From Ulva prolifera (Eukaryota > Chlorophyta > Ulvophyceae > Ulvales > Ulvaceae): a stretch of DNA of 64,000 nucleotides. The translations under genes were made by a program, and so were the position numbers. The stretch lies in contig CM041204.1 in NCBI GenBank assembly GCA_023078555.1, positions 2,820,430 to 2,884,429 on the forward strand, read 5' to 3'. Positions 21,171 through 32,564 of this stretch are shown here, piece after piece. The notes beneath the pieces were generated by a model. That model saw nothing but the letters and a program-made list of their open reading frames with translations. It had not been told where the DNA came from and did no database searches. Numbering within the stretch: position 1 is the stretch's first letter; every line of letters starts with the position of its first letter.

Positions 21171-22223
21171 GCTTCATGTGTTCGTTTATGACGTGTTAGT
21201 CACTCTTGTCTGGTTCATGCACTTTCTACAGTATGAGGCGACGTGTGGGTGCAGGCAGCCTCTATCAGCTGGCTAGATGCGTCTCCATACAAGAGCACTT
21301 CAAGCGATGAATGAGATCATGGGCACATCGACAAACTCCAAACGCATGTTGGGCATACCTTTTGCCCGGGTCATGGAATGGCAGGTGGCGTTGATACCCA
21401 CTGTCTCAGAATTGTATGTACCTGCCGCCAGCACTAACACAATCAGTTGCACCTCGAGGCACAGCACCAGCTGATCCATCGCGAGCATGATCGAAGTGTA
21501 AAACATGCTGCTGATGAAGCTTGCCGGGGGAGCTGTCATTGTTGCCTCCAGGCAGGATCTGTTAACGTGTGTCACAATTCAAGTGGGACAAATCTCAGCA
21601 TAGATTAGGAGACATAAAATCAGAATCAGGCATCCCACCACACCCTCATGCTTGCAATGGCACCGCCTTATTACCCTACCCTTCTGCGATGTAAACTGCA
21701 AAGGTGCCATGCAAAAGATCCACCATGTGCATCAGATGGCATCAAATGTTGAATCCTGCACCATGCCACATTTGATCCTACCTCAATGACGGGAACACAG
21801 CACAGCCGTTGACTGTGGAGGTGTCGACCTCGCTAGTGCGGTCCGCATGCAACATCTACATGTTTCTGCCAATAGCACCGCGCTCCCAGTGTTCTCAGCA
21901 CCCATGGCGTGTGTATTCAAAGCGGCCGCCACACCACCGCCAGCATTCCCTCGATCCAGCTTTACTCACTGCTGGCGACCTGCACAACTGGCACAGGCAG
22001 GCACCACTGCCATCTCGTCCCCACCAAAACAGCCCTGGTCGAACACTCTGATGCAGATCAGTATCCCGCAGCCCACAAGCTCCAGCGCTGGGCGAACTCA
22101 GAGCGTGCACATGCTCACCGCCTGATGCTGGCCAGGCGGTCACACCCCAGCGACACCAGCCACCGAGCACCTCAATCCTCCCGACCCCAGCAGCACCACA
22201 CCAAGAACCCAGCCTGAGCGAGG
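21171..22223. other. Unassigned stretch between convergent genes
   Basis: About 1.05 kb between the 3' ends of two convergent genes. A minus frame at 21575-21300 carries a hydrophobic run (LVLCLEVQLIVLVLAAGTY) but no start or partner exon can be supported. Otherwise nothing is visible. Confidence 0.35.
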
Positions 22224-25200
22224 TCACTGCAGTTTGCTCTCCTGCTCGCTCTGCTCAAACACGTTGGAGGGCTTGAAGAGGTTGAAGCAGTCCGCGGCGG
22301 TCGTGGCGAGCATGCCCGGGATCTGGGGGTGCCAGTGCAGCTCCTTCGGGTCGGTCATGCCGGCGTGCAGGAAGAGCAGCTGCGGCGGGGTGTCCTGGTC
22401 CACCGCCGCGGCCTGCGGCGCCATCGACGCCTCCTCCTCCGGGTCCCGCTCCAGCGCCAGGTCCCACACGGCCAGGGAGTTGTCCTACATCCACCGCACT
22501 GGTCTAGCTCTGTACCTATCACCGCGTCTGCCTTTGAGTTTGTGATTTACGTGTTGTATGGACCGCAACGGATGCTCCAGCCGTGAGATGGCGATGTTTC
22601 GATAATATCTTCAGGGTACATCTGATGCAGGTTGTAAGCCCTGGGCGGAAGACGGGATTCTCGCAGGCGCGTGCTCGGACGGTGCCGCAGCAGTGGCTGT
22701 GGGGTCACCGGCGCTGGGAGCGCTGCCCATGCAGAAGCATGGCATGGACTGGTAGGCGCCGGGGTTCGGACAGGTCCGTTGCGCCGGATGCACATGGCGG
22801 CACATGCATGTGTGCATGCATGCATGACTACCTGGCTGTTTCTGAGACGGACCATGGTACGGGAGAACAGCAAAACAGAGTTCACAGCCACAGCACCAGA
22901 CGCTCTCCATGTGATAGCTCACAATTCACACAAGTCGCCTACGTCAGCTCACATGCCTCCTGGGTATCCACGCTGGACCTCAGAGAGACAAGCTTAATCT
23001 CTCCATGCTCTCGTCCGTCCCTGTATATCCGCCATAGGCCACATGACATGTGGGGCACGTGAGATGCAGTCAGTGTCTGCACGCTCTCGTCCGTCCCTGG
23101 GCATCCATGCATGCACACGACCGGCAGGGGCACACCTCGGAGGCCGTCGCGAGCATCGAGCTCTCGTGCGGGCACCACTCGATGCTGGTAACGGGCTTCG
23201 CGTGGTGGCTGAACGCCGCAACGTGGCTGTCGAGCGAGCGCAGGTCCCACACCCGCAGCGAGCAGTCGTCGCTGCCCGTCGCGAGCATGAACGTCGTCAG
23301 GCGGTTCCATGACAGCACGTTGACGTCGGCCGCGTGCGCCTCCACCGCCAGCTGCGGCTTGCTCCGGTCGCGGGTGTCAAAGATGCGGATCTTCTGCACA
23401 GCGCACAGCACGTGACGCGCAGCACGGCGCCCCGGTCATGAAGGCGAAGGACGATCAACAGGCCTAAAGTCAGAACTTTTGCGGTGCAGCACCGATACGC
23501 ATGCTGCTGTCTGCTTACAGAAACGATGAAGCAGAGATAAGGGATTTTTATGAACAACGTGATCAAAAGCGTGGTGGGAGGGCACCTTGTCGACACAGGC
23601 GGTGGCCAGCACGGACCCCTCGGAGGGGCTCCACTCGATGTCCTCGACGCTTCCACCGTGGCCCGCGTACGCGCCCGACGCCGCCCACGAGCCGCCCTCC
23701 CGCGGCGCCCACGTGTGGAGCTTGCCGCGGCAGTCCCCCGACGCCAGTGCGCCGACGGTGTGCGGCGACCACGCCAGCCCAAAGCCCTCCGCAGCATGCG
23801 ACATCGTCTGCATCGGCTTGACCTGCAGCCGCCGCAGGGCTGGGTGATGATTGGGGGGAAGCACGCTGGGACGCTCTGAGATGGGGGCGCACAGATGCTT
23901 GGAAACGCTGAGATGGGTGTGGACATCAGACAGTAACGCGGGCCACGGTGTGGTCGAACCCTGGGGGCCCGCCTCAGAACTAAGCCGGCAGTGACAACCA
24001 GCCAAATTCAACATATATCTGCGGCAATAATGGATCACCACACAAACCAACAAAGCACACACCACACCCACACATTCAAGGAGCACAACAATGTGCCGTG
24101 CTGCGCGCACAGCACATGAGGCCACGGCCGCACGCGTCCGCACCTGTATTTGCTTCGGCCCCCGGCCCTTGCCCTTCCCCCCGGCCGCGCCCGCCCCGGC
24201 CGCGCCGCCGCCCTCCGCGAGCTCCGTCAGGGTGCGGCTGAGGTTGAGCACCGCCACGGAGGCGTTGTCGCCCCAGACGGCGACGATGCCGGGCTGCTGG
24301 TGCATGCAGCGCACGCGGTTGACGGCGGCGCCGTGCGCGACCGACCGCGACTCAAACTTCGCCGTCTCCGCCACCTCGGCGTCGCTCTCCGACTCGTCCT
24401 CCATGTCTTCATCGTCCGACCCCTCCTTCATCTGCATCGTTTCAAGAAAAAAGCTCCACAATTGTCGCTCTTGCTTTGCGTTCGTGGGCCTCGGGGCCCA
24501 TAGTGGACCCACCTCAGGACACTCCAAGAGGTGAGTGAGGGACTGTTAATGCAAACGACCCGCGAACTGCAGGAGTGCACACAATTGTCCCATGTGCCTC
24601 ATAAACACACTTGAACCACCGGGATTGCCGGGCTGTCTCCTTCCGCAAGAGGCCGGAAATGGAGGAGCCGGGGTCCCTGTGGGCTGCACGGCTCGCTGGC
24701 ACACGTGATTGCTGCGCTGATCCGAGGTGACAGTTGCCGATAGCAGCAGTGCCTCCATATTTTCCGCTGTGCATACTGCCTTTCAGCTGCTGCCGGCTGG
24801 TTGTGTGTGCTTCTTCGTTCGTTCTGAGCAGCTCTATGCCAATTTGTAGACAGTGGGTTGATTGGCCGCCGACACATGCATGTGCAGCCGAATGCGTAAG
24901 CAACAACGCACATAATGGCTGCAGGCTTGTGGCTGATTGCTGCCTACACCAAGCGCGGTGCAGTGGGCGTTGCATACCGGCACTAGCGGCCACACCCCCG
25001 GCACACAAGCCCGAAATACGCTGTGGTGCGTGGGCAGGAGCAGGGCGCTGCGCGAGGGCACACCTTCTTGCCATGTTCGCCTTGTGAGAGCTCTGACAGC
25101 TTCATGACCTCGATGGAGTTGGGCTGGCGTGCTGCAGCTTGTGTGCCCGCGATGAAATACGCCGTGTGCGGGAACTTCGACCGTGGCCCTCCGAGGCTGT

Positions 25201-26053
25201 CCTTTACAACATCGAAACTGCAACCAGGTGGATGTGGCTCTGAGGCAAAGAGGTCACCTGCGAGTAGATGGCCACACAGTGCCCTGATGGGGTGTGCAAG
25301 GGGGCGGCGTGGGGAGCATAGATGGAGCTATGATGGAAGCAGAGCTGCTTCCAGGCTGCAACGGCCAACGGCCACTGGATGATATGTGTCTCCTGGGGTG
25401 CTCAATGCTGCTGAGTGTACGCACAGGATATCGTGGACCGTGGCAAGGTGTAGGGCCTGCTGCTGATGGGAAGAGCCATGGCCTGTGATCATTGGTGCGA
25501 TCGCAAGAGGGAAGTTGTCGGTGCGATGCGATGGCACACCTAAGGCATGGCCATTGTAAGGACCATTTGTGAAGGCAGTCGTAAGCGGTCCGGTCGTAGT
25601 CGAGCTCCTCGCCCTCGCGGAGGCCATGTTGGCCGGGCTTGAACACCTGCGACATTGAATTGGTCCCTTGCGTGCATCGCAGGCGTGGAATCTTCACAAT
25701 CGTGACAACCGACCGGGGTGGACAGGAAGAACACGCAAGCGACGGGAAGCAGCGCAAATTACCTGCTGTGGCTGTGTTGCTGGTGGCTCGTCGTCCTCCA
25801 TCTCGTCGTCGGCTGGCTCCGTTTCCACCGGCTGTACAGAGCAACGGCGTCAGCTGCAAGCGGAGGACTCATGCACTGAGCCACTTCGCAGGCACGCTAC
25901 AAAGCATCAGTCAACAAGCATGTTGCGTGGTGTGCAGTGCGTAGTGTCCAGAACGATCGCAGCCGTAGATGCTGCGTTCTTGCTGGCGCGCACCTCTGCA
26001 GCGGCTGCGGCCTTCGCCTTCTTCTTTCGCGCTTTCTTCGGATTGACAGGCAT
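22224..26053 (-). CDS. GRWD1: Glutamate-rich WD40 repeat protein GRWD1/Rrb1
   Basis: Eight exons (26053-25994, 25831-25763, 25646-25540, 25217-25064, 24431-24144, 23822-23586, 23393-23136, 22484-22224) close in phase and give 477 residues (446 in human). A Lys/Ala-rich basic start ([11 protein letters not shown]) and an acidic segment (ADDEMEDDE) precede the CAF1C-type entry block ([39 protein letters not shown]). After a second acidic tract ([13 protein letters not shown]) come WD repeats ending [37 protein letters not shown] and [13 protein letters not shown], and the typical end PQLLFLHAG ... LHWHPQIPG. In yeast, Rrb1 chaperones ribosomal protein L3 into 60S assembly in the nucleus. Confidence 0.93.
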
Positions 26054-27835
26054 GTCTACACCTACACTTATTCACATACAATAACAACTGCGGAACCTAT
26101 GCATGCGCTTGCTGCGCAGAGGCTTGAACTGTTCTCGGCGTGCGCTAGCTGTACTTCTGCGAACAGAAAGATCGCCTAACCTTGCACCTGATACAACCTG
26201 GACATCGAGGGGGATCACGTGAATGTTTCTGGATCAGCATGACGCGCAAATGTTGACCGCTTCGTTTTTGCGACCAACCTGCAAACTCGTGGAGTCGTGG
26301 CTTAGGTGTAGTACATGCCTTGTCCAACTGCCACCCCTCCCGCGCCGTGCTACAGAGGCGGCCCCTCTTTCGCAACTCTGGCATGCTGCTGACAACCCAC
26401 GCGTGTATGCACATGCGAAGCCTGTCGCCGCCATGTTGCGAGGTCATTTTCTTTCACCACTGTACGCCGCGCCACGGGTGAATCAACTGAACCACATGAG
26501 TAACATGAAACATTATTGGTGTTGATTACCTCCACTTGACTCTGCTGGCGATGCGGAATCATCCAGGCCATTCAACAATTGCATGCGTCCCCCTCGTCCA
26601 CAACGGAATCGTGTACGCGCGTGCACGCTATCTCCAGAGATACTGGGTGCTCAGCCCACATTTGTCCCCAACTTCCGTTTTCCAGAGACAGAGGCCAAGG
26701 CCCGGGCTAGCTGATTGTGTGCACAAGGCGTTGCACCCTTGGCTACGGGATCCTGCATACCCGGCTTCCTGCCCGAGGTTTGGCCATGGAATCGTGCTGT
26801 GCGCTAGTCTGCCCATGCATGCATGTGGGGCCCTGGCGCAACGGCGCAGCGGTAGCCAGAGTATGAGCCTGGGCAGGTGTTCGCCGGGTTGGGGGCCCCA
26901 TGCGGCAGGCGGCTTGCTTCTGCGCCAGCTGTGCCGCGTGCATGGGAGGCTGGGAATGCAACGGCCACAGAGCGTGCTCCGTGCCAGCACGTCGGGGCAT
27001 TCCGAATTCCAGTTCAGATTAAAGCCGCACGCCCTTGGCAATTCAAATCAGCCACAGCCCAAGGTATCGGCTGCAGGTTGTGCAGAGTGACTGAAGAGGG
27101 GCTCGGAACGATGCATGCATGCATGGGTGTGCACCCTGCACCAAACACGGTTGCTGAATGATGTGTCCAGGTGCCTCACAGAGCTGCAGCTTGTACCTCT
27201 GTGAGGCATCCTCTGTCGACGGCGTGCACGGATCGAGCTTGCTGGCGGTGTGAAAATATGGATTTCGTGTGCAGTGCACTGAACGCCCTTGCAGCTACTT
27301 TCAGCTACTTTGCTAAGCAGCCCGGAGGCTTCTGATGCTAATTTAGGACATAGTTCCGATGCGGTGTAATTGCCAAAACCCCCACCAGCAGCAGCGGTCC
27401 TACTGGAGAAATTGCCAGGTCATATCTCGGAAAAGAGATACAGGGGGAAACGTGAGTGGTAGCAGAGCTCTTCAGAGATTGCTGATCCCCTCGGCGCGCA
27501 TCGTGTTTGCCGCTGCCACCAAAAAACAAAAGACTTGAAGAGCACTACGTGTGGCCATGGCACCAATGTTGTGGGACGGAGGATAGACGCGTCGACTGTC
27601 CTGGCTGGCTGCATCTCGACAGCGTTTGAGCGGTGTCCCCGGCATCCTATGAAACACCCCCAGTCCACAACAGCGGCACGCGAGCCTGTGCAATGGAATT
27701 AGTTGTCCGGAATATAAAAAGAGGTGAAGTGGTCCTGTTCGCGTTCATGTGCACTGAGCCGAAGCGTGCTGGGGAGTCAGTAGCGAGTCAGGTGCCGATC
27801 TGACGGGCCACGACATCACTTCATCATCAAAGACC
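26054..27835. other. Gene-poor stretch
   Basis: About 1.8 kb between divergent genes, so both promoters lie here. A 184-codon plus frame (26536-27090) has no domain and overlaps a tRNA-like but unfoldable GC-rich hairpin around 26828-26905. TGCATGCATGCATG runs occur near 26816 and 27112, as elsewhere in the window. Confidence 0.35.
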
Positions 27836-28819
27836 ATGGGCAAAGTTCGAGAATTCTTTGAGAACTCTGGGTTCGAACCAGCAGATATACCGAAAGCGTT
27901 CATCATCCATGAGCTCCTCGGCATGGGCTTTGCTGCAGCTGCGTGGGGAGTACGCTTCTTTCGGCATAACGACTCTCGAACTGAATTTGTCAGATTGAAT
28001 CAGCTCAAGATGGTTGCGTCTGCTACATACCGGCAGCTGTGAGTAGTCCGCAAAGTCACGCACTTGCCGTGGTGAAGGGACCGACTTCACACCCCAATGC
28101 TGCACCGACCATCAACATATCCAACGGACACGCATGAAGGCCTGATGCGGCTCGATTGGCTTGCATCGGTGATTGCAGAGGATTCGAATATTGTTTGCAG
28201 TGAATGCCGGCAAGGTACAAGGAAGTGTATTGTGTGCAGGCGTGCTACGCATTACAACCTTCCAAGCGTGTTGGAGCCCCTATCTCAGCCGCTTTGCGTA
28301 AGTCTCCAGCTGGCCGGCGAACGTTGCTGGTGTACCATAGGAACGCAAGGAGAGCCTCTGTGAAGCTACAGACCGTGTGTTCCATGTTTCATATCAGTAC
28401 ACTGCCTGCTACATGATCATGACAGTTCATGCTATGGATGGGCAGTTCAATGCTTTTGTGGGTTGATTCAAACGACCGTGTACATACGTGCTTTTGAATT
28501 GAAACTTTGCTGTCACAATTGCTTTTCTGATCACGTCCGAAACGCTAAATTGACTCTGGACATGCGCCAATCCCAGACAAATGAATGAGAGCAGGAACGG
28601 CCATTGAGACGGTGTCATACATTGCAGATGCTGAGAGGCCGGACGAATGCGGAGAGGCTGACTGTATCTTTCACAGAGTCGCTTGGTTTCAGAGCCTTAG
28701 TGAAGCCCGTGACACTGCCATTGAAGTTCTACATTACGTGGAAAATCTTAGTAGACAAGTCCAAGCAAAAGGAGAAGCCGTTCGTGTGGGGCACGGGCTC
28801 TAGCGCTGGCAACAAGTAG
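27836..28819 (+). CDS. Small membrane protein, possibly DUF1279/FAM210-like
   Basis: Three exons, 27836-27949, 28240-28297 and 28638-28819, close in phase to give 117 residues. Exon 1 reads MGKVREFFENSGFEPADIPK followed by FIIHELLGMGFAAAAWG, a membrane segment; exon 2 reads ACYALQPSKRVGAPISAAL; exon 3 carries a second membrane-like stretch (VKPVTLPLKFYITWKILVD) and a Lys-rich tail. The layout (short amphipathic start, hydrophobic segment, pre-C-terminal segment) reminds me of DUF1279 proteins related to FAM210 of mitochondria, but the family call is from memory of the pattern only. The third acceptor (GAG|AGG region, exon starting GCCGG) is the least certain junction. Confidence 0.5.
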
Positions 28820-29173
28820 CCCGTAGGTTTCATGGCAGGCAACACTCTTGTCCTGCATTCGAAGCACAACTGCGGCTTGTCAAGCAAATGTACGTGAGAT
28901 GTGGAATATGTCATCAAAAGCAACGGCATGGCTTTATGCATGCTTCGGAATAACGCCGATACATGCGTTCGATCGACGGCTCATGTGCCGACTGGTGCAC
29001 TGCAGGCACGCGCAAGCATCAGAGTACTGCAACGTGGCAAGAGTGTACATACGAGCGCATACATGGGCGTGGCTTGACTCCGACAACGCATTGCGTGTAC
29101 GCGTGGTTTGAGATTCGTTGTTCCCCTGGCTCTCGTAGAAGTATCGCCTACCTGACCAGCTGCGACGTCAGCC
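28820..29173. other. Intergenic stretch
   Basis: A 354-bp gap between two plus-strand genes, no feature visible beyond the expected 3' end and promoter. Confidence 0.4.
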
Positions 29174-30410
29174 ATGCCTCCACGTACAAAAAAGCCCAAG
29201 CAGAAAGATGCTGTCAGGCAGAAGGAAAGCCCTGCTGTCGCTGTGACGCCTGAGTTACAGCAACCACGTCAAGAGCCGATGTTGCCGCTGCAACAGCACG
29301 TCCATCTGTCTCCAATTGAAATCACGCCTCGGCCAAGCGCGATCAGGCGAATCTTGCCAGCTCAGGTACTATCTAGTATTTTCATTTGCACATTGTTACC
29401 AATGCAAGCCCATCCGCATTGCCGACCCGCATGAGCTAATTCACAATGCCGAGGAACAGGCAACGAGACCTCATAGTGCAGGGCTATCAAGATGACTCTC
29501 ACAGTCCTTTCAACGAGCTGCTGATAACAAGCTTCAATGTTATGCGCTCGGCATGCTTCGTTGCTCAACTCTTTGCGTTACAGCTGCAAAGCAGCCTGAA
29601 AGCCAACAGCAGTCTTCTGTGGGGAGTGACCATCATCGCGGTCATCATTGCTCAGCCTTTCATCATCAGAAGGGCCGTCCATGAGTACAAAGCCGAAGTG
29701 AAGCAGATGGCACGAGCCGATGGAGTCTTGTCACTAGAGACCCAGATCAAGCAACTCGACCTGTGAGCTCGCGTCAAATGTCAAAATGATATCTGCTGAT
29801 TCCAGCTGGAGTCGAACATCGTAACTGCATCACTCAAATAATGGCCAATTGCAGGGCGATTCATAACCAGAACTCGGATCTGCGTCAAGTACGGCAGCAC
29901 GTGTTGGATATGGACAGGCAAACTGCAGCGAAGGAACCCACAGTGTCTGCCAGTCAGCTTCAGCGAGCGTTCGCTCTCCTCTCCACTGGATACCACTGTC
30001 CTAACATGCAGGAATGGGCCATAGCGTCGGACCCGGGATCCCTCTCACAGTTCAAGCAGCCTATGCACTGCTTTGATGCAACTGTGCCCGCCTGGGTCCG
30101 AGTAGCTATGGCCCGGACACAAAACCTCACGTGGACGGTCAATAGCAATGACGGCGAACCCTTCATCCTGCGACCGCTGCAAGGTGCTAGCCACATGAGG
30201 CAGGCCCCTGTTACAGCGACTCAGCATCTGCCTCAGCAGATTGGTGGATCAAGTACCAGTGATCGCGCTGAAGCGGACAAGACCACAAGCAATGACGTCA
30301 GCTTGGAGGTGGTTGACTCGTCACTGCAGTACGATAGCTCTGTTTGGAGGACTGTCAAGGCGAGGATGTGGAGGTTTCGGAAGGCTGCATTCTTGAACGA
30401 GTTGACTGAG
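29174..30410 (+). CDS. Unidentified membrane and coiled-coil protein (3' end unresolved)
   Basis: Three exons can be joined: 29174-29365, 29482-29762 and 29855-30410 (CAG|GTACTA; CT|GTGAGC, phase 2). The start MPPRTKKPKQKDAVRQ is very basic. A Pro-rich linker leads to two likely membrane segments (NVMRSACFVAQLFALQL and LLWGVTIIAVIIAQPFII) and then a long heptad-like helix that runs across the second splice (SLETQIKQLDL into AIHNQNSDLRQVRQHVLDMD), which supports the junction. Then comes a less charged region ending NELTE before a GTATGC donor. I do not recognise the family. Downstream exons must exist but three frames compete; see the next entry. Confidence 0.5.
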
Positions 30411-31310
30411 GTATGCAACAAGCACTCTCTGGGGCCATGGTCCGGGGATGGACACCGCTGGAGCGATACTTCACGTGCACAATCACCTCGTGGCCGGTTT
30501 CGTGTCGGGGAATCTGCCGCGCAGCTGGCGCTGCCAAAGGGACCAGCACATGCCCATTGGGAACAGGGCACAGCAGTCCCTTTGCTTGCAAATGGACAAT
30601 GGCCGTCTGCAACATACAATGGGGTCCGCAATCCACGATCAGGACTCAAGTCTAATCAATTACTGTTCAGAGTGTGGGGAGATTGTCGCAGGTGCTGTTT
30701 GGGCGCAAGTCTGCCTCGGAGACCTCCGGGAGATGCCTGCCTCTCGCAGTGTCCGAACGAAGCCCAGCATGGTTTACATTTGTGGTTCCCAGACATGCTG
30801 AGGTGGCAGCCGTATGCTTCAAGCACAGTGCAGCGGGGGCCAAGAGAAGGTGCGCAGATGCTGTGCTGCCACCAGCACAACAATCACGGCAATGCTGCCT
30901 ACTCTAGATCCCTGGATAGATGTTAAAACAAAAAAATGATTACCACCAAGAGGAGGACCTTTGCAGTGCGGCTAAGGAGGTCGCTGTGGAGTTGAAAGAG
31001 CGAGGAGCAGCCAACACAACAGTATGGCGCCAGGTCGTGGTGGACAGCTTACCTGAGCCACAGGGAGATGGTGAACAGAGCTGCGTGGTGATGCCACATG
31101 CACATGCCAGTGTCACTGACACGGATTTTCGTGTACGGGTCATGCGCACACAGGGAACAGCACGTTATTGGTGTATGTACAGCATTTCTGTCCTTCAAGG
31201 CTTTCAACGAGCATGATGATATCTGTAAGTGCAAGTGGGAAGGCTTCATCAAGTATTCCTCGAGAAATTCATAAACATTGTAATATGTGCTGCCGAGTAT
31301 CTTTGCTTCC
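30411..31310 (+). other. Unresolved exons, probably 3' part of the preceding gene
   Basis: Open frames follow one another on the plus strand: 30443-30801 in overlapping frames, 30674-30907 (with WFTFVVPRHAEVAAVCFKHS) and 30969-31160 (with AKEVAVELKERGAANTTVW and TDTDFRVRVMR). They look protein-like but I could not choose a splice path, and no domain is evident. Confidence 0.3.
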
Positions 31311-31315
31311 ACCTG

Positions 31316-31360
31316 TGTGGCAGTCCAGTGGTAGAGCGGTCTTGTCACTGGACTGCCACA
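31316..31360. mobile_element. 45-bp MITE-like inverted repeat with 5-bp target duplication
   Basis: The element begins TGTGGCAGTCCAGTG and ends with its exact complement CACTGGACTGCCACA, leaving a 15-bp loop. It is flanked by ACCTG on both sides (31311-31315 and 31361-31365). The ends match those of the larger element at 53394-53493 at 14 of 15 positions. It may be the smallest deletion product of a family mobilised by a transposase located elsewhere. Confidence 0.7.
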
Positions 31361-31365
31361 ACCTG

Positions 31366-31888
31366 TTATGCATGAAGCCTCTCTGACACTCCCTCGCTTT
31401 GGTCAGATGATTACCCATCACCGTTGGCGCTGTACATTACACACAATCTGTGGTAAAGCAGCTTCGCGTTAAACTATGTACTAAGGTAGAAGTTCACTGG
31501 TTGAGCATGGCCAGTTCAGGTCTGCAACCATTGAGCGATTTTGACAAGCTTCCCGAGCTTCTGACAGCAGGAAATTAAGATCCCAGTGTGACGTACTTGC
31601 TTGTTGCAGGCGTGGTTACTTTCAGCACGGTTTGAGCACTACTTGCGACAGTGTGCGTGGCTACAGGGAACCTATGCATGCCAATTCGAATAGGACAGCT
31701 TGACGTTCGGCTCGAGGACGAGGACAGGTTCGAGAGGGCACCAACAAACACAGTAAGAACGCTGAATCGCAAACCTGTTCTCGATTCTGGTGGTGTCTGT
31801 GCTTTGTGTGTGTGTGGCTATATTGCTCGGTCCTGGTTCGACCCGCTTTGCACAACCGCTTCAGCAGTTCAAAGCTCTTGATTTAACC
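31366..31888. other. Upstream of LC8, unassigned
   Basis: Contains a short frame beginning MASSGLQPLSDFDKLPELL at 31507 and, after a TTGCAG acceptor at 31609, an exon-like stretch (AWLLSARFEHYLRQCAWLQG). They may belong to one small gene, but no usable donor joins them. Confidence 0.3.
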
Positions 31889-32564
31889 ATGTCGGAGCGA
31901 AAAGCAGTAATTAAGAATGCTGATATGTCTGAGGACATGCAGACGGACGCCATTGACTGCGCTGCTCAGGTGTGGACTGCTGAGCGTTCTGCGATGCCTG
32001 GAACGTTCGAACGGAGCGTACTTCTGAGCCAATATGGCGCGACAACACTGCAGTATAACGTTCTGCAATGTTGGCGCTTTGTTGCAGGCACTGGAGCGAT
32101 ACAACATTGAGAAGGACATCGCATCATATGTCAAGAAGGAGTTCGACAAGAAGTACAACCCGACATGGCACTGCATTGTGGGCCGTAACTTCGGTGTGGT
32201 GTCACGTCTTACATGAATCATGTTCCTAGACCGATTTGTGGCGAGCTTCGCATCTTGTTTTTGTGGCATTGTCGTGTGCTTCAAACTTGATTTCGCTTAG
32301 ATTGCCGGGCGTGCAGGGTCATATGTGACACACGAGACAAAACACTTCATTTACTTCTACCTTGGTGCGCTTGTATCATCGTTTCCCTGTACCCGATGAG
32401 AATCGTGGTTTGCCCACACTGCACATGCCTTGGCCCTGTTTCAAGCAGCTGACAAAGCTGATCAGGCTGTGACCGTGATGAGCAAGTAGGTCAGCCAGAA
32501 TCATGAGGAATTTCATGGACTGTGTGTAGGTCAAGTCGCAATTCTGCTTTTCAAGTCTGGATGA
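31889..32564 (+). CDS. DYNLL1: Dynein light chain LC8
   Basis: Four exons, 31889-31969, 32088-32193, 32317-32364 and 32530-32564, give exactly 89 residues, the length of LC8. The protein begins [18 protein letters not shown] and continues with [52 protein letters not shown] and [10 protein letters not shown], nearly identical to LC8 across eukaryotes. The last exon codes for only eleven residues plus stop and is easily missed, since exon 3 would otherwise read on to a false stop at 32400. LC8 is a dimerising hub of cytoplasmic and axonemal dynein and of many other complexes. Confidence 0.96.

Noticed and set aside
26828-26905. tRNA-like segment with GGGGCCC ends and GCGCAGCGGTAGC
   Set aside because: Ends can pair but only because they are self-complementary; the D-loop is too short and there is no T-loop consensus.
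31316-31360. tRNA D-arm or terminator hairpin
   Set aside because: The loop resembles a tRNA A box, but perfect inverted ends, a 5-bp target duplication and a second element with the same ends fit a MITE better.
32317-32400. LC8 ending at the stop near 32398
   Set aside because: Splicing 32364 to 32530 restores the universal LC8 C-terminus and the exact 89-residue length.
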